From Clostridia bacterium (GTDB taxonomy: Bacteria > Bacillota > Clostridia > Oscillospirales > CAG-272): a stretch of 21,067 nt of DNA. Below the pieces are notes generated by a model. The model saw only the letters and a list, made by a program, of their open reading frames with translations. It made no database searches and was not told the origin of the DNA. The translations under genes were made by a program, and so were the position numbers. This document shows positions 1 through 7,489 of the stretch, one piece after another (positions within the stretch are counted from its first letter, which is position 1; each line of letters begins with the position of its first letter). The stretch spans positions 1-21,067 of the forward strand of contig JAFQWT010000102.1 in the NCBI GenBank assembly GCA_017407375.1, given 5' to 3'.

Positions 1-863
1 AGCACCTCCTTTTGCCAAAGAAACCACTCGCCAAGCGTCGAAAAGCGCGAGCCCTCCAGGCAGTAATCGGAGCGGAGGCGCACCGAGGCGCCGCAGGTGC
101 AATGAATGCCGTCTGCCGTGGTGGTGAGGGTCAGCTCACCGCCACATTCGGGGCAGCGGTAAAGGATGCCGTCAACGCCGAGCGCGGGGGTTTTGGTGCG
201 GTAGGCGATGCCCGTCATAGCGGCCTCATCGTTATGGGAAATGGCGGCCGCAAGACGCTCCCCGACCTCAGCATCGGTAAGGGTGGGGAGCGATGCCCCC
301 TCAAAGAGACGGCGCACCTCCACGCGGATCTTACCGCGGCGCTTGGCGCTTGACCACTTGGGGAAGGTGAGATAGGCACCGTGGCAGGTCACCACGTACA
401 CGTCGATGCCGAGGCGGCGGATGAGGGCCTCCGTCCCCGCGGTGACGGGCACCGAATGGCCCGAGCAGGGGAGGCGCCCCTCGGGAAAGAGGACCACAAG
501 GTTCCCTTCCCTTTTCGCGCGGCCGATGTTGAGGATCGTTGACGGATCCGCCGAGAACATCCGCTTGGGGATCACGCGGAGAAGCTTGAATAGGCGGCGG
601 AGCTTGGGGTTGGCCATGAAATGGGCGCTGACCACAAAGTTCGGTCGGTGGGGATAGAGCGCCATGGCAATGAGAAAGGGGTCGGCCTCCGCCGTATGGG
701 GGGCAAGGATCAGCGCGGGGCCGCGGATCTTGCCCACGCCGCGGCGGTCAATGCGCATCCCGTAGCGCAGGGCGTAATAGGGGCGAAGGACGATATAGGC
801 CAAATACCAAAGGAAGGCAGGCGGACGTCCCAAGCGCCCTGCCTTTTTCTTGCGTGCTTCCAT
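1..863 (-). CDS. plsC: 1-acyl-glycerol-3-phosphate acyltransferase (PlsC type) with C-terminal zinc ribbon, partial
   Basis: Probable membrane-associated lysophospholipid acyltransferase that would transfer an acyl chain to lysophosphatidate in phospholipid synthesis. The gene runs off the left edge, so 287 codons are visible and the C-terminus is missing. The acyltransferase HX4D motif is H56-D61 (HTAEAD), and the substrate-binding FPEGR motif is at 126-130. Near the end, Cys237, Cys240, Cys255 and Cys257 form a CxxC...CxC zinc-ribbon-like knuckle, an extension not present in the E. coli enzyme. The start is set by the ATG at 863, which has AAAGGAG about 7 bases upstream. The gene diverges from the gene at 1072 and has its own promoter at 916-944. 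Family assignment is firm. The exact acyl acceptor is not known. Confidence 0.85.
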   Translation of the reverse strand, partial: MEARKKKAGRLGRPPAFLWYLAYIVLRPYYALRYGMRIDRRGVGKIRGPALILAPHTAEADPFLIAMALYPHRPNFVVSAHFMANPKLRRLFKLLRVIPKRMFSADPSTILNIGRAKREGNLVVLFPEGRLPCSGHSVPVTAGTEALIRRLGIDVYVVTCHGAYLTFPKWSSAKRRGKIRVEVRRLFEGASLPTLTDAEVGERLAAAISHNDEAAMTGIAYRTKTPALGVDGILYRCPECGGELTLTTTADGIHCTCGASVRLRSDYCLEGSRFSTLGEWFLWQKEV

Positions 864-915
864 ACGGGCACTCCTTTAGAAGAGGGCTTTTGTGACTTAC
901 ACTGTTGATTTATAT

Positions 916-944
916 ATTTTATCACAGCACACGCGCATTTGCAA
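916..944 (-). promoter_or_regulatory. Putative sigma-A promoter of plsC
   Basis: On the minus strand, a TTGCAA -35 box (939-944) is separated by exactly 17 bases from a TAAAAT -10 box (916-921). A TGA precedes the -10 box, giving an extended -10. The expected start near 909 leaves a leader of about 46 bases carrying the AAAGGAG site. Confidence 0.6.
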
Positions 945-1014
945 GAGGGCACCCTGCGTTTTTTTCGGTGATGCGACAAATTTTTTTCGCTTTCCACTAA
1001 TTTGCCGCGAACGC

Positions 1015-1043
1015 TTGACTTCCCCAACGGAAGGGGGTAAAAT
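1015..1043 (+). promoter_or_regulatory. Putative sigma-A promoter of the 1072-3615 operon
   Basis: TTGACT (1015-1020), a 17-base spacer and TAAAAT (1038-1043). The expected start near 1050 leaves a short leader that contains GGGAGGTGG just before the ATG at 1072. Confidence 0.65.
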
Positions 1044-1071
1044 AAGGATAAAAGAACCCGGGAGGTGGCTT

Positions 1072-1992
1072 ATGAACGACGTTTTTTCCTTTGCCGAGGA
1101 GCTTGGCTTTTCGGCCGAGCAGACCGAAAGACTGCGCACGGCGTACAAGGCGCTGGCAACCGTGGGCGGTGATATCGCGCTTTCGGAGGCGGTCCGCGAT
1201 TTTTTTCCGATCGGTTCGATCACGGGAGACGAGGTGCTTGTCCGTATGCGTCCCTACTGCGAGGCGGCGGGCGTGCACGAGTACACGGCCGCCGCGCTTT
1301 ACGTGCTGGCCAATTTCCTTTTCCAGCGCGAGGAGTACGTCGCCGCCTACGGAGAAGAAATTTTTCTCGACTCGGCGCGCGACCTCCTTTACAAGGTGCG
1401 CGAGCTGGAGACCGCGGACGGGATCACGGGCACCTGCTCTCTCAACTGGTTCTTCAATTTCCTCCGCCGCGAGCTGTTCGCGCTCGGGCGCCTCGAATTC
1501 CACGTGGTCGGCTTCAATTACCCCGCCCTGACGATCGGCGAGCATACGATCCGCAAGGGCGATCCCGTCATCAAGGTACATATCCCCTCCTCGGGGCGCA
1601 TGACGGGTGAGGAATGTCTGGACGCCTACCGCCGCGCCTACCGTCATTTCCGTCACCGTTTTTCCGATGACGTTATTCCCTTTATTTGCTATACCTGGCT
1701 CCTGGATCCCGAGATCAGCGAGAAGATGCCCGATGGTGGCATTGCCCAATTTGCATCTGCCTACACCACGTTTGACAGCATCGTCCACGAGGACGACGAT
1801 GACATTTGGCGCGTGTTCGGTAAGCGCTACACCGACTACTCGCTCCTGCCGCGAGGAAACCGTCTGCAACGCCTCCTTGCCGACCGTTTGCAGGCGGGTG
1901 GTCACTTCGTTTCGGGGCGCGGCGCCTTCTTCCATGACGGTGAGAGCGTTGTCAATACGGGAGCGCCCTTTACACTGACGCGCGAGGATTAA
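1072..1992 (+). CDS. Acyltransferase domain-containing protein (NAT N-terminal / GNAT-like C-terminal family)
   Basis: A 306-residue soluble protein. The central-to-C-terminal part carries VKVHIPSSG-type and CYTWLLDPEIS-type segments. These match my recollection of the GNAT-like C-terminal domain found in clostridial 'acyltransferase domain-containing' proteins, preceded by their helical N-terminal domain. No substrate is established for these proteins, so an acyl-transfer role is a family-based expectation only. An upstream GTG/ATG extension is open, but the ATG at 1072 is chosen because GGGAGGTGG lies 4-9 bases before it and a good promoter (1015-1043) sits inside the longer reading frame. 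Thirty-nine bases separate it from the GH123-like gene on the same strand, so the two are probably co-transcribed. The pairing suggests a role in glycan or glycoconjugate handling, which is inference. Confidence 0.6.
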   Translation: MNDVFSFAEELGFSAEQTERLRTAYKALATVGGDIALSEAVRDFFPIGSITGDEVLVRMRPYCEAAGVHEYTAAALYVLANFLFQREEYVAAYGEEIFLDSARDLLYKVRELETADGITGTCSLNWFFNFLRRELFALGRLEFHVVGFNYPALTIGEHTIRKGDPVIKVHIPSSGRMTGEECLDAYRRAYRHFRHRFSDDVIPFICYTWLLDPEISEKMPDGGIAQFASAYTTFDSIVHEDDDDIWRVFGKRYTDYSLLPRGNRLQRLLADRLQAGGHFVSGRGAFFHDGESVVNTGAPFTLTRED

Positions 1993-2031
1993 CATGCGAA
2001 AGACCCCAGATTTTTGGAAAGGAATGTTTAC

Positions 2032-3615
2032 ATGAAGTCGATTTTTATACGAACTGTTTCTGAAAACACCTGGGTTTTCCCGACCGACACCGTTGGGGTG
2101 CCGTGTCATACAGCCACCCTCCACGCGGCGCGAGGCGGAAACGTGCTCTTTTATATTCTGACCGATGAGACGGTAGCCGACGGCTCCCCCTTTGCTCTCT
2201 CGGTCACGGGCGGCAACGGCGTTTCTGTGCGGCCTTATCAGCTTCGCCCGGTTTCTGTAAAAAAGAATAGCGCCCCGCGCGGCAAGATGGGCTGCACCGA
2301 GGATTATGAATCGGTGCGCGACTTTGTGACCGCCAAGGCGCCCTTCCGTGTGTTTGACATTACCGAGGACGTTGACGCCACTCTCTCCTCCGGCCGCCTG
2401 GCACTTGCCGTACGGCTGACGGTGGCAACCGATGCGCCCGTGGGAGCGCAGGCGATCGCACTCGGCTTCCGTGTGGGGGAGATGACCTTCACGGCCGACG
2501 TCTCACTCACCGTTCACAAGGCGGTCATTCCGCCCGTTGCGGACAGCGAGCTGATCGTTTGCAACTGGATCTATCCGCATCACATCGCCACCTGTCACGG
2601 GGTCGAGCTGTACAGCGAGGACTATTATCGTCTTTTCCGTGAGTATCTCGCGCATCTTCTCGATATGCGATCCAACCATTTCTCAATGATGGGGCCGCGC
2701 AATCATCCCGTGGGGGGCGTTCCTCTGCGCGGCGGCGACGGCAGGATCACGGATTTTGATTTCACCGAATACGAGAAGATGCTGAGGATCGCCGACGAGA
2801 TGGGCTTCACTGCCCTCTACGGCCCGTACATCGCTCATTGGGAGACGTGGACCGACACCACCCTGCGCCTTCTTTGGGATCCCGAGACCGACGTAACAAG
2901 CGCCGAGGCCTACCGCCAGATCGCGATCTACTGTCGCCGTCTTCGCGAGATGATCGAGCGCAACGGCTGGCAGAAAAAGTACGTTCAGCCACTGGTCGAT
3001 GAGCCGCAGGTGAATACCGAGATCCCTTACCGCGTGCTGGCGGCCATCTGGCGGCGCTTTATGCCGGAGTATCCCGTCCACGACCCCATTGAAACCACGG
3101 ACGTTGGGGGTGGTCCCGACATCTGGTGTGTCAAGCAAGCCTCCTACGAGAAGCATATCGACAGCTACCGCGCTTATCAGGCCATGGGCGAAAAAATGAC
3201 CTTTTACACCTGTGGCTATCCCGCAGGTGACCACATGAACCGCGTGCTGGACCTGCCGCTGACGGTCGGACGCCTCTCCTTCTGGATGTGCCACCGCTAC
3301 GGCTTTTACGGCTTTCTGCATTGGGGCTACCACGTGGCGGCCAACCGCGAGGAGACGTTGTTTGTGGGGCCGGCCGGTAACCAGAACATCGTGTATCCGA
3401 CAAGGGACGGCGTGGCCGAGACCGTGCGCTCTCACGCCCAGCGGGCGGGCGCCGAGGACTGGGAGTTGTTCCGACTGCTTTATCAGCGTGCCCCCGAGGA
3501 GGCCGCGGCCCTCATTGAGCGCGGCTGCCGTAGCTTCACCGATTATGAGCGCGACGGTGTGGCTGTCGATGCCATTCGCTGCGAGCTTCTCACTCGCTTA
3601 GACGCCTTACTTTAA
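2032..3615 (+). CDS. GH123-like (DUF4091) glycoside hydrolase
   Basis: A 527-residue protein with no signal peptide or membrane segment, so probably cytoplasmic. Residues about 1-165 look like a beta-rich N-terminal domain, and about 170-480 look like a TIM-barrel domain. An Asp323-Glu324 pair lies in the context VDEP. Known GH123 beta-N-acetylgalactosaminidases use an adjacent Asp-Glu pair in substrate-assisted catalysis, so this fits. The stretch RLSFWMCHRYGFYGFLHWGY (Trp431 in it) matches the aromatic C-terminal motif of DUF4091/GH123 proteins. The ATG at 2032 has GGAAAGGAA about 6 bases before it, and a TTG at 2014 is a weaker alternative. The gene follows the acyltransferase-domain gene by 39 bases and ends at a bidirectional terminator. 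Activity on GalNAc linkages is inferred from family. The true substrate is uncertain. Confidence 0.7.
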   Translation: MKSIFIRTVSENTWVFPTDTVGVPCHTATLHAARGGNVLFYILTDETVADGSPFALSVTGGNGVSVRPYQLRPVSVKKNSAPRGKMGCTEDYESVRDFVTAKAPFRVFDITEDVDATLSSGRLALAVRLTVATDAPVGAQAIALGFRVGEMTFTADVSLTVHKAVIPPVADSELIVCNWIYPHHIATCHGVELYSEDYYRLFREYLAHLLDMRSNHFSMMGPRNHPVGGVPLRGGDGRITDFDFTEYEKMLRIADEMGFTALYGPYIAHWETWTDTTLRLLWDPETDVTSAEAYRQIAIYCRRLREMIERNGWQKKYVQPLVDEPQVNTEIPYRVLAAIWRRFMPEYPVHDPIETTDVGGGPDIWCVKQASYEKHIDSYRAYQAMGEKMTFYTCGYPAGDHMNRVLDLPLTVGRLSFWMCHRYGFYGFLHWGYHVAANREETLFVGPAGNQNIVYPTRDGVAETVRSHAQRAGAEDWELFRLLYQRAPEEAAALIERGCRSFTDYERDGVAVDAIRCELLTRLDALL

Positions 3616-3617
3616 TC

Positions 3618-3627
3618 GAAACGTTTC
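3618..3627. promoter_or_regulatory. LacI-family-like palindrome GAAACGTTTC
   Basis: A perfect 10-bp palindrome with a central CG, typical of LacI/CcpA-type operators. It lies 2 bases after the stop of the GH123-like gene. No LacI regulator and no promoter in a sensible position are seen nearby, so function is doubtful. Confidence 0.25.
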
Positions 3628-3748
3628 TACTGCCGAAAAATCCTTGATATTCAATCAAAATTCATTTATTTGGTAAAAATATTGTCTCTTTTTCCTTCTT
3701 TTTGGAGAATGGAGCGAGAGAACGCAACATTCCCAGGGAAACAAAGAA

Positions 3749-3785
3749 AAATCGCAGGCTTTACCTGCGGTTTCTTCATTTTTTA
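3749..3785. terminator. Bidirectional rho-independent terminator
   Basis: The stem CGCAGG/CCTGCG (3753-3758 with 3764-3769) has a 5-base loop, extends outward through a U.G wobble and A-T pairs, and is followed by a T-rich run. On the other strand the preceding A-run also gives a T-tract. It serves the GH123-like gene (plus) and cytidine deaminase (minus). Confidence 0.75.
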
Positions 3786-4177
3786 AGGCGGAAGGTGTGC
3801 GGTAGGAGTGCGGACAGGGGCAGCTCGGTCATGCCGTCCTCGGTGCGAAAGAGGACGGGGGCGTCGGGCGCCATCAGCTCAGAGAGTGCCTGGCGGCAAA
3901 CGCCGCAGGGGGCACAGGGCTCCTCCTCCCCGTGGCCGCCGACAACGGCGGCGGCGAGGATGCGGCGGGCGCCGCCTGCCACGGCCGAGCCGAGCGCCAC
4001 GCGCTCAGCACACAGGGTGGGGGAATAGGCGGCGTTTTCCACGTTGCAGCCCACGTAGATCCTGCCATCCTCGGCAAGGAGGGCGGCCCCCACGGTGAAG
4101 TGGGAATAGGGAGCGTAGGCGTTTTTGCGCGCTCCTCTCGCGGCGGCGAGCAGAGCGTCTCTTTCTTCATTCGTCAT
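3776..4177 (-). CDS. cdd: Cytidine deaminase
   Basis: A 133-residue pyrimidine-salvage enzyme that hydrolytically deaminates cytidine and deoxycytidine to uridine and deoxyuridine in the cytoplasm. The length fits the small homotetrameric class. The catalytic motif CAE is at 56-58, with Cys56 as a zinc ligand and Glu58 as proton shuttle. The second zinc motif PCGVC supplies Cys91 and Cys94. The NVEN motif that binds the ribose is at 45-48. A longer reading frame exists upstream, but the ATG at 4177 begins the conserved N-terminus and is preceded by GGAGGT about 8 bases away. It overlaps the end of the 186-residue membrane protein by 11 bases, so the two are translationally linked at the end of a three-gene operon. 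Confidence 0.93.
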   Translation of the reverse strand: MTNEERDALLAAARGARKNAYAPYSHFTVGAALLAEDGRIYVGCNVENAAYSPTLCAERVALGSAVAGGARRILAAAVVGGHGEEEPCAPCGVCRQALSELMAPDAPVLFRTEDGMTELPLSALLPHTFRLKK

Positions 4178-4727
4178 CGGCGGGGACCTCCTCATCGTAG
4201 GTGTAGCTGCCTGCACGCGCCGTGGCGGCAAGGAGTGCCTTGATAAAGGCAGCATCGGCCTCCAGGCGGATGGCAAAGCGGGTGCCGCCCTCCCGCCCGT
4301 AGACGATCTGCGTTTTGCATTTGCCGAGGGTGGCCAGATAGGAATAGCGCACACGCTCACTCATAAAGTCGGCAAGAGCCGCGCGCCCCTCGGGGCTTTC
4401 GGGGTCAGCGACCTCCACCACGCGAAGAAGGTGGGAGAGCGTCAGGCGGCAATGGGTGGAGCGGCGCTTGCCCTGCACGTGGGAAACGACCAGGGTGGGA
4501 GTGCCCCACTCCTCGGTGACGGTGTAGATATAGTAGGTAGAAAAGTAGCGGAGAAAGACGAAAAGAGCCCCGACGGCAAAAAGGAGGGCGGCAAACTGCC
4601 AGAGCGAGCGCATTCCGAGGACGTTTGCCATACCGAGGGTGAAGAGAAGGATCGCCCCGAGGCCAAGAACCGAAAGCAGCCACGTGGCGTTTTTGTTGGC
4701 GGGGCGCGGACGGTAGCTGTATTCCAT
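4167..4727 (-). CDS. Small integral membrane protein of unknown function
   Basis: A 186-residue protein I do not recognise. Two adjacent hydrophobic segments (about residues 16-36 and 41-60) should form a membrane hairpin. They are followed by a soluble domain of about 120 residues with the beta-rich YYIYTVTEEWGTPTLVVSHVQGKR region and an acidic C-terminus. The ATG overlaps the stop of the upstream 210-residue gene in a TAATG arrangement, and its own end overlaps cdd by 11 bases. That tight coupling marks it as the middle gene of a three-gene operon. Proteins of this layout often accompany cdd in clostridial genomes, in my recollection, but no function can be assigned from the sequence. Confidence 0.7.
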   Translation of the reverse strand: MEYSYRPRPANKNATWLLSVLGLGAILLFTLGMANVLGMRSLWQFAALLFAVGALFVFLRYFSTYYIYTVTEEWGTPTLVVSHVQGKRRSTHCRLTLSHLLRVVEVADPESPEGRAALADFMSERVRYSYLATLGKCKTQIVYGREGGTRFAIRLEADAAFIKALLAATARAGSYTYDEEVPADDE

Positions 4728-5359
4728 TACGAAAGCTCTCCGTTTTTCACGTTATAGTCCTCAAATTCGTTGTATTTCTCATGATTTTCGTAGATGACGA
4801 TGCTCCCCTCGGGCTCCTCGGCCCCGGCACGGTAAATGTCAAGGCGGACCCAGTAAACGCCGTCAAGCTCCAGCCCCTCAAAGGCAAGGCGCTCGTATTC
4901 GTAGATCGCAAAGCTGTCCCTTCGGCTATCGACGGGGGTATGCTCCTCCCCGACGGGGGTCACCCCGTCCGCGGCGGCGCCGCGCGAGCAGAAGATGCGG
5001 TAGGTAAAGGGTCGGTCGGCCTCGGGGTCAAAGGCATCGCCATGCTCGGCCGCAAGCGATGAGAGCGTTGAGCGGTTGTAGCGGACCGTGACCTGTAAGC
5101 TCCCCGTTTCGGGCGCGACCAGCAGCTCCCCCGCAAAGAAAAGCCCGTCCCTCGGGTCCTCGTACTCAATGCGGATCTTTTGCGACTTGACGGAAAGCTC
5201 CCCCGCGGCATACGCCTCACGGAGGGGGGCCGTGGGGATCAGGGTGCGCATGGAGCTTGGGTAATACGAGCCGAGCCAAAAACGGAACACAAACGCCGCC
5301 GCAACCCCAAGGACAACGGCCGCGATCAGTATTTTTATGATCTTTCCTGCAGATTTCAT
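4727..5359 (-). CDS. Membrane-anchored hypothetical protein
   Basis: A 210-residue protein of unrecognised family. The N-terminus (MKSAGKIIK, then a hydrophobic run at about 9-28) is a membrane anchor or uncleaved signal. The remainder is a probable extracytoplasmic domain rich in beta-forming stretches and acidic residues. There is no lipobox cysteine, so it is not an obvious lipoprotein. The reading frame stays open about 290 bases further upstream, but that part overlaps the promoter at 5388-5416. The ATG at 5359, with AGGCGGTGA about 5 bases upstream, is therefore preferred. It is the first gene of the operon continuing into the 186-residue membrane protein and cdd. Confidence 0.65.
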   Translation of the reverse strand: MKSAGKIIKILIAAVVLGVAAAFVFRFWLGSYYPSSMRTLIPTAPLREAYAAGELSVKSQKIRIEYEDPRDGLFFAGELLVAPETGSLQVTVRYNRSTLSSLAAEHGDAFDPEADRPFTYRIFCSRGAAADGVTPVGEEHTPVDSRRDSFAIYEYERLAFEGLELDGVYWVRLDIYRAGAEEPEGSIVIYENHEKYNEFEDYNVKNGELS

Positions 5360-5387
5360 TCTATCACCGCCTAACGTTACTATGCTT

Positions 5388-5416
5388 ATTTTACCACACA
5401 CCCTCTCCCGTGTCAA
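5388..5416 (-). promoter_or_regulatory. Sigma-A promoter of the membrane protein-cdd operon
   Basis: On the minus strand, TTGACA (5411-5416) is followed by a 17-base spacer and TAAAAT (5388-5393), with TGG just before the -10 box (extended -10). The expected start near 5381 gives a leader of about 22 bases. Confidence 0.75.
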
Positions 5417-5487
5417 ATGAATTTTCCGTGACGTCTCCCCTCCCGGGGGCGTTCCCCAAAAAGTAGGAAAAAATTTTCGGTAGGCAC

Positions 5488-5516
5488 TTGACATTCCAAA
5501 GAATATTGAGTATAAT
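5488..5516 (+). promoter_or_regulatory. Perfect consensus sigma-A promoter of yceD-rpmF
   Basis: TTGACA (5488-5493), exactly 17 bases, then TATAAT (5511-5516). Both boxes match the consensus fully, as expected for a highly expressed ribosomal protein operon. Confidence 0.85.
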
Positions 5517-5573
5517 GATGTTTGCGTGTCGCGCACCGCGGTATTTGCCGTGAATCGGCGCGACGGAGGCATG

Positions 5574-6146
5574 ATGAAACTCGATCTTCGCTCACTTCTG
5601 GCCGGCGAGATCCGCACGTTGCCCGTTGACTTCACCCTTGCGGTGGACAAGGGGCTGACGGCCGATCCTCAAAGCCCCCTCTACGCCGTTCGCTTTTGCG
5701 GTCCTGTGGCCGCCTGCGGTGAGGTGGTCAATAACGCGGGCTACATTCGCCTTTCTCTGACGCTCTCCTCCCAATACGTGGCGCCCTGCGCCCGTTGCCT
5801 TACCGACGTTCCCGGCGAGTTTTCCCTCTCGGTCGAGCGGACGGTGGTCACACCGAAGATGGCTGAGGATATGGACGAGCGGGATGACGATTTCATCGTG
5901 ACCGAGGACGGCTTTCTCGATGCCGATGCGCTCCTTACCGAGCTGTTTGAGATGAACTTCCCCTCAAAGGTCCTCTGCCGTGAGGACTGCCGCGGCCTTT
6001 GCCAGCGCTGCGGGGCCGATCTCAACGTGGCGCCCTGCTCCTGCAGCGGCAAGACCCCTGACCCGCGCCTGGCGGCGCTTGGCCCGCTTCTTGAAAAGCT
6101 CCGTGCTGAGGAAGCGGCCGCCCCCAAAGACGATAGCAAAAATTAA
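5574..6146 (+). CDS. yceD: YceD family protein (DUF177)
   Basis: A 190-residue soluble protein of the YceD/DUF177 family, which is almost always encoded directly upstream of rpmF. In E. coli and plants the family is linked to 23S rRNA accumulation or ribosome assembly, though the mechanism is not settled. Cysteines typical of the Gram-positive members are present: a CARCL motif near residue 77 and a CREDCRGLCQRCG...CSC cluster near residues 139-161, which probably binds zinc. Two ATGs are adjacent (5571 and 5574). The second is chosen because the GGAGG at 5565-5569 is nearly on top of the first and because family members begin MK-x-DL. A consensus promoter lies 58 bases upstream, and rpmF follows after 50 bases. 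Confidence 0.9.
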   Translation: MKLDLRSLLAGEIRTLPVDFTLAVDKGLTADPQSPLYAVRFCGPVAACGEVVNNAGYIRLSLTLSSQYVAPCARCLTDVPGEFSLSVERTVVTPKMAEDMDERDDDFIVTEDGFLDADALLTELFEMNFPSKVLCREDCRGLCQRCGADLNVAPCSCSGKTPDPRLAALGPLLEKLRAEEAAAPKDDSKN

Positions 6147-6196
6147 AAAAATATATATGGCACACAGTGCTTACTGACCAAGGAGGTGTAAACACA

Positions 6197-6391
6197 ATGG
6201 CAGTTCCGAAGAGAAAACAGTCCAAGGCCCGCAGAGATAAGAGAAGATCCAGCACCTGGAAGCTCGCTCTGCCCACCCTTGCGAGATGCAAGAAGTGCGG
6301 CGCTATGATCCTTGCTCATCGCGTTTGCAAGAAGTGCGGCGCGTATGACGGCGAGGTCGTCGTTCCCCAGGACACCACCCCCGCCAACTGA
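6197..6391 (+). CDS. rpmF: 50S ribosomal protein L32
   Basis: A 64-residue ribosomal protein of the large subunit. The N-terminal MAVPKRKQSKARRDKRRS segment is diagnostic of L32, with its basic rRNA-binding tail. Two CKKCG knuckles (starting at about residues 31 and 44) form the zinc ribbon, so this is the zinc-containing form of the protein. The ATG is preceded by a strong AAGGAGGTG at 6180-6188. It is the second gene of the yceD-rpmF operon and is followed at once by a strong terminator. Confidence 0.97.
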   Translation: MAVPKRKQSKARRDKRRSSTWKLALPTLARCKKCGAMILAHRVCKKCGAYDGEVVVPQDTTPAN

Positions 6392-6401
6392 GCATCAAAG
6401 G

Positions 6402-6435
6402 AAAAGCCACCGAAACGGTGGCTTTTCTTTTTTTA
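6402..6435. terminator. Bidirectional rho-independent terminator after rpmF
   Basis: An 11-bp perfect stem (6402-6412 with 6416-6426) closes a 3-base AAA loop and runs into a T-rich tract. The A-rich left arm gives T-residues on the minus strand, so it can also end araC1, whose stop codon lies at 6433-6435. Confidence 0.85.
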
Positions 6436-7329
6436 CTCCGTGCGGTACTGCTTGCGGTAAGCGCGGGGGGTAAGGCCCGTGTAGCGCTTGAAGGCCTTGC
6501 CGAAGTAATTGGGGGTATCGAAATGCAAAAGCTCCGCGATCTCGGCAAGGGTGTGCTCCCCCTCGCGGATCAGGCGCTTCGCCTCCTCCACCCGCATGGC
6601 GTTGTAATGATCGGCGATCGAGCGACCCGTGGCGGCGCGGAACTCCTTGAAAATATAGGAGCGGCTGTACGCGATCCCCTCGCAAAGCTCGCTGACCGAG
6701 AGCCCCGCCGTAAGGTTTTCCTGCATACGGGCAAGGAGGTGGTCGACGATGTGACCGCCGACCCCGCCGCCACGCAAAAAGCGCACCCCCGCCGAGGGGC
6801 GGCTGGTCTCACGCCGCAACAGCGCGATAAGCAAAAGCTCAAGGCGGTTCTTGATGACCTGTGTGCCGCCAAGGATCGGCTCCTCAAGGAGCGACATCTT
6901 CCGCAGCCGCGCCCTTCCCTTTGAGGTATCAAAGGTGGCGGCGGCCTCCGCCACAATGTGAAAGAGCTGGCGGCGCTCCTCCTCCGAGAGGCGCATGGTG
7001 CGCCCCTCAAAGAAGTGCATACCATCCGAGCGGCATTCAAAGCAGACGACAACGATGTTGGGGGCGCGGTGAGCGCCAACGGCGTGGCGGTGGTATTCCC
7101 CCGGGCGGTGGAAGTGGGCCTCCCCCTCCCGCAGGACCACGGTGTTGTCCCCCTCGGTGCAGTCGATCTCCCCCTTTTCGGCATAGATCATCTCCCAGAA
7201 GTCGTGTGCCTCGCCCTCCGATGCGAAGTGCTTATCAAACTCCAGGTAATTGACCGTGACGATCCTTGTGACGACAAGGAGATTATCGATCTTATGGCGG
7301 TAATATTTCCGTGTGGTTTGTTCCTTCAT
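6433..7329 (-). CDS. AraC family transcriptional regulator 1
   Basis: A 298-residue regulator. The N-terminal part (about 20-115) is a cupin-like effector domain containing HDFWEMIYAEKGE and HFHRPGEYHRH, the usual sugar-sensing fold in this class. The C-terminal 90 residues carry two helix-turn-helix units: the SVSELCEGIAYSRSYIFKEF helices, then TLAEIAELLHFDTPNYFGKAFKRYTGLTPRAYR with the signature AraC tail. It is divergent from the PIG-L/NagB-like/PfkB/aldolase operon, with 160 bases between the two starts, and is the obvious candidate to control it. Its promoter -10 box ends only 6 bases before the ATG, so the transcript would begin at the start codon. The open frame upstream of the ATG (to 7371) spans the promoter and is unlikely to be translated. 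Confidence 0.88.
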   Translation of the reverse strand: MKEQTTRKYYRHKIDNLLVVTRIVTVNYLEFDKHFASEGEAHDFWEMIYAEKGEIDCTEGDNTVVLREGEAHFHRPGEYHRHAVGAHRAPNIVVVCFECRSDGMHFFEGRTMRLSEEERRQLFHIVAEAAATFDTSKGRARLRKMSLLEEPILGGTQVIKNRLELLLIALLRRETSRPSAGVRFLRGGGVGGHIVDHLLARMQENLTAGLSVSELCEGIAYSRSYIFKEFRAATGRSIADHYNAMRVEEAKRLIREGEHTLAEIAELLHFDTPNYFGKAFKRYTGLTPRAYRKQYRTE

Positions 7330-7335
7330 GCTCCT

Positions 7336-7364
7336 ATTATACCACAGAGGTGAAAAAAGTTCAA
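7336..7364 (-). promoter_or_regulatory. Sigma-A promoter of araC1, start site at the ATG
   Basis: On the minus strand, TTGAAC (7359-7364), 17 bases, then TATAAT (7336-7341) preceded by TGG. The predicted transcription start, 7 bases beyond the -10 box, is position 7329, which is the A of the araC1 ATG. Confidence 0.7.
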
Positions 7365-7419
7365 TAATCATCTTTCAAAAAACGTGTACTTTTTTACTCT
7401 TTTTGTTGACACCGTGGTC

Positions 7420-7448
7420 TTGCGCCCTCTCGGAAACGGTGGTATAAT
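7420..7448 (+). promoter_or_regulatory. Promoter of the amino-sugar operon (activator-dependent type)
   Basis: A perfect TATAAT (7443-7448) with an extended TGG sits 17 bases after a poor -35 match, TTGCGC (7420-7425). A perfect TTGACA at 7406-7411 is too far away (31 bases) to pair with it. A strong -10 with a weak -35 fits activation by the divergent AraC regulator. Confidence 0.55.
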
Positions 7449-7489
7449 TTGTATGTAAGTCTTAACATTTTTCTTTAAGGAGAGCTTTT

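Noticed and set aside
864..1014. Possible small RNA or riboswitch between plsC and the gene at 1072
   Set aside because: The stretch is AT-rich and explained by two divergent promoters. I see no conserved structured leader.
7384..7410. GTGTAC / GTTGAC 21 bases apart as an AraC1 operator
   Set aside because: Only 4 of 6 bases match and the flanks do not agree, so it is much weaker than the repeats at 11911 and 17308.
7406..7411. Perfect TTGACA as the -35 box of the amino-sugar operon
   Set aside because: It is 31 bases from the TATAAT at 7443, and no -10 box exists at the right distance.
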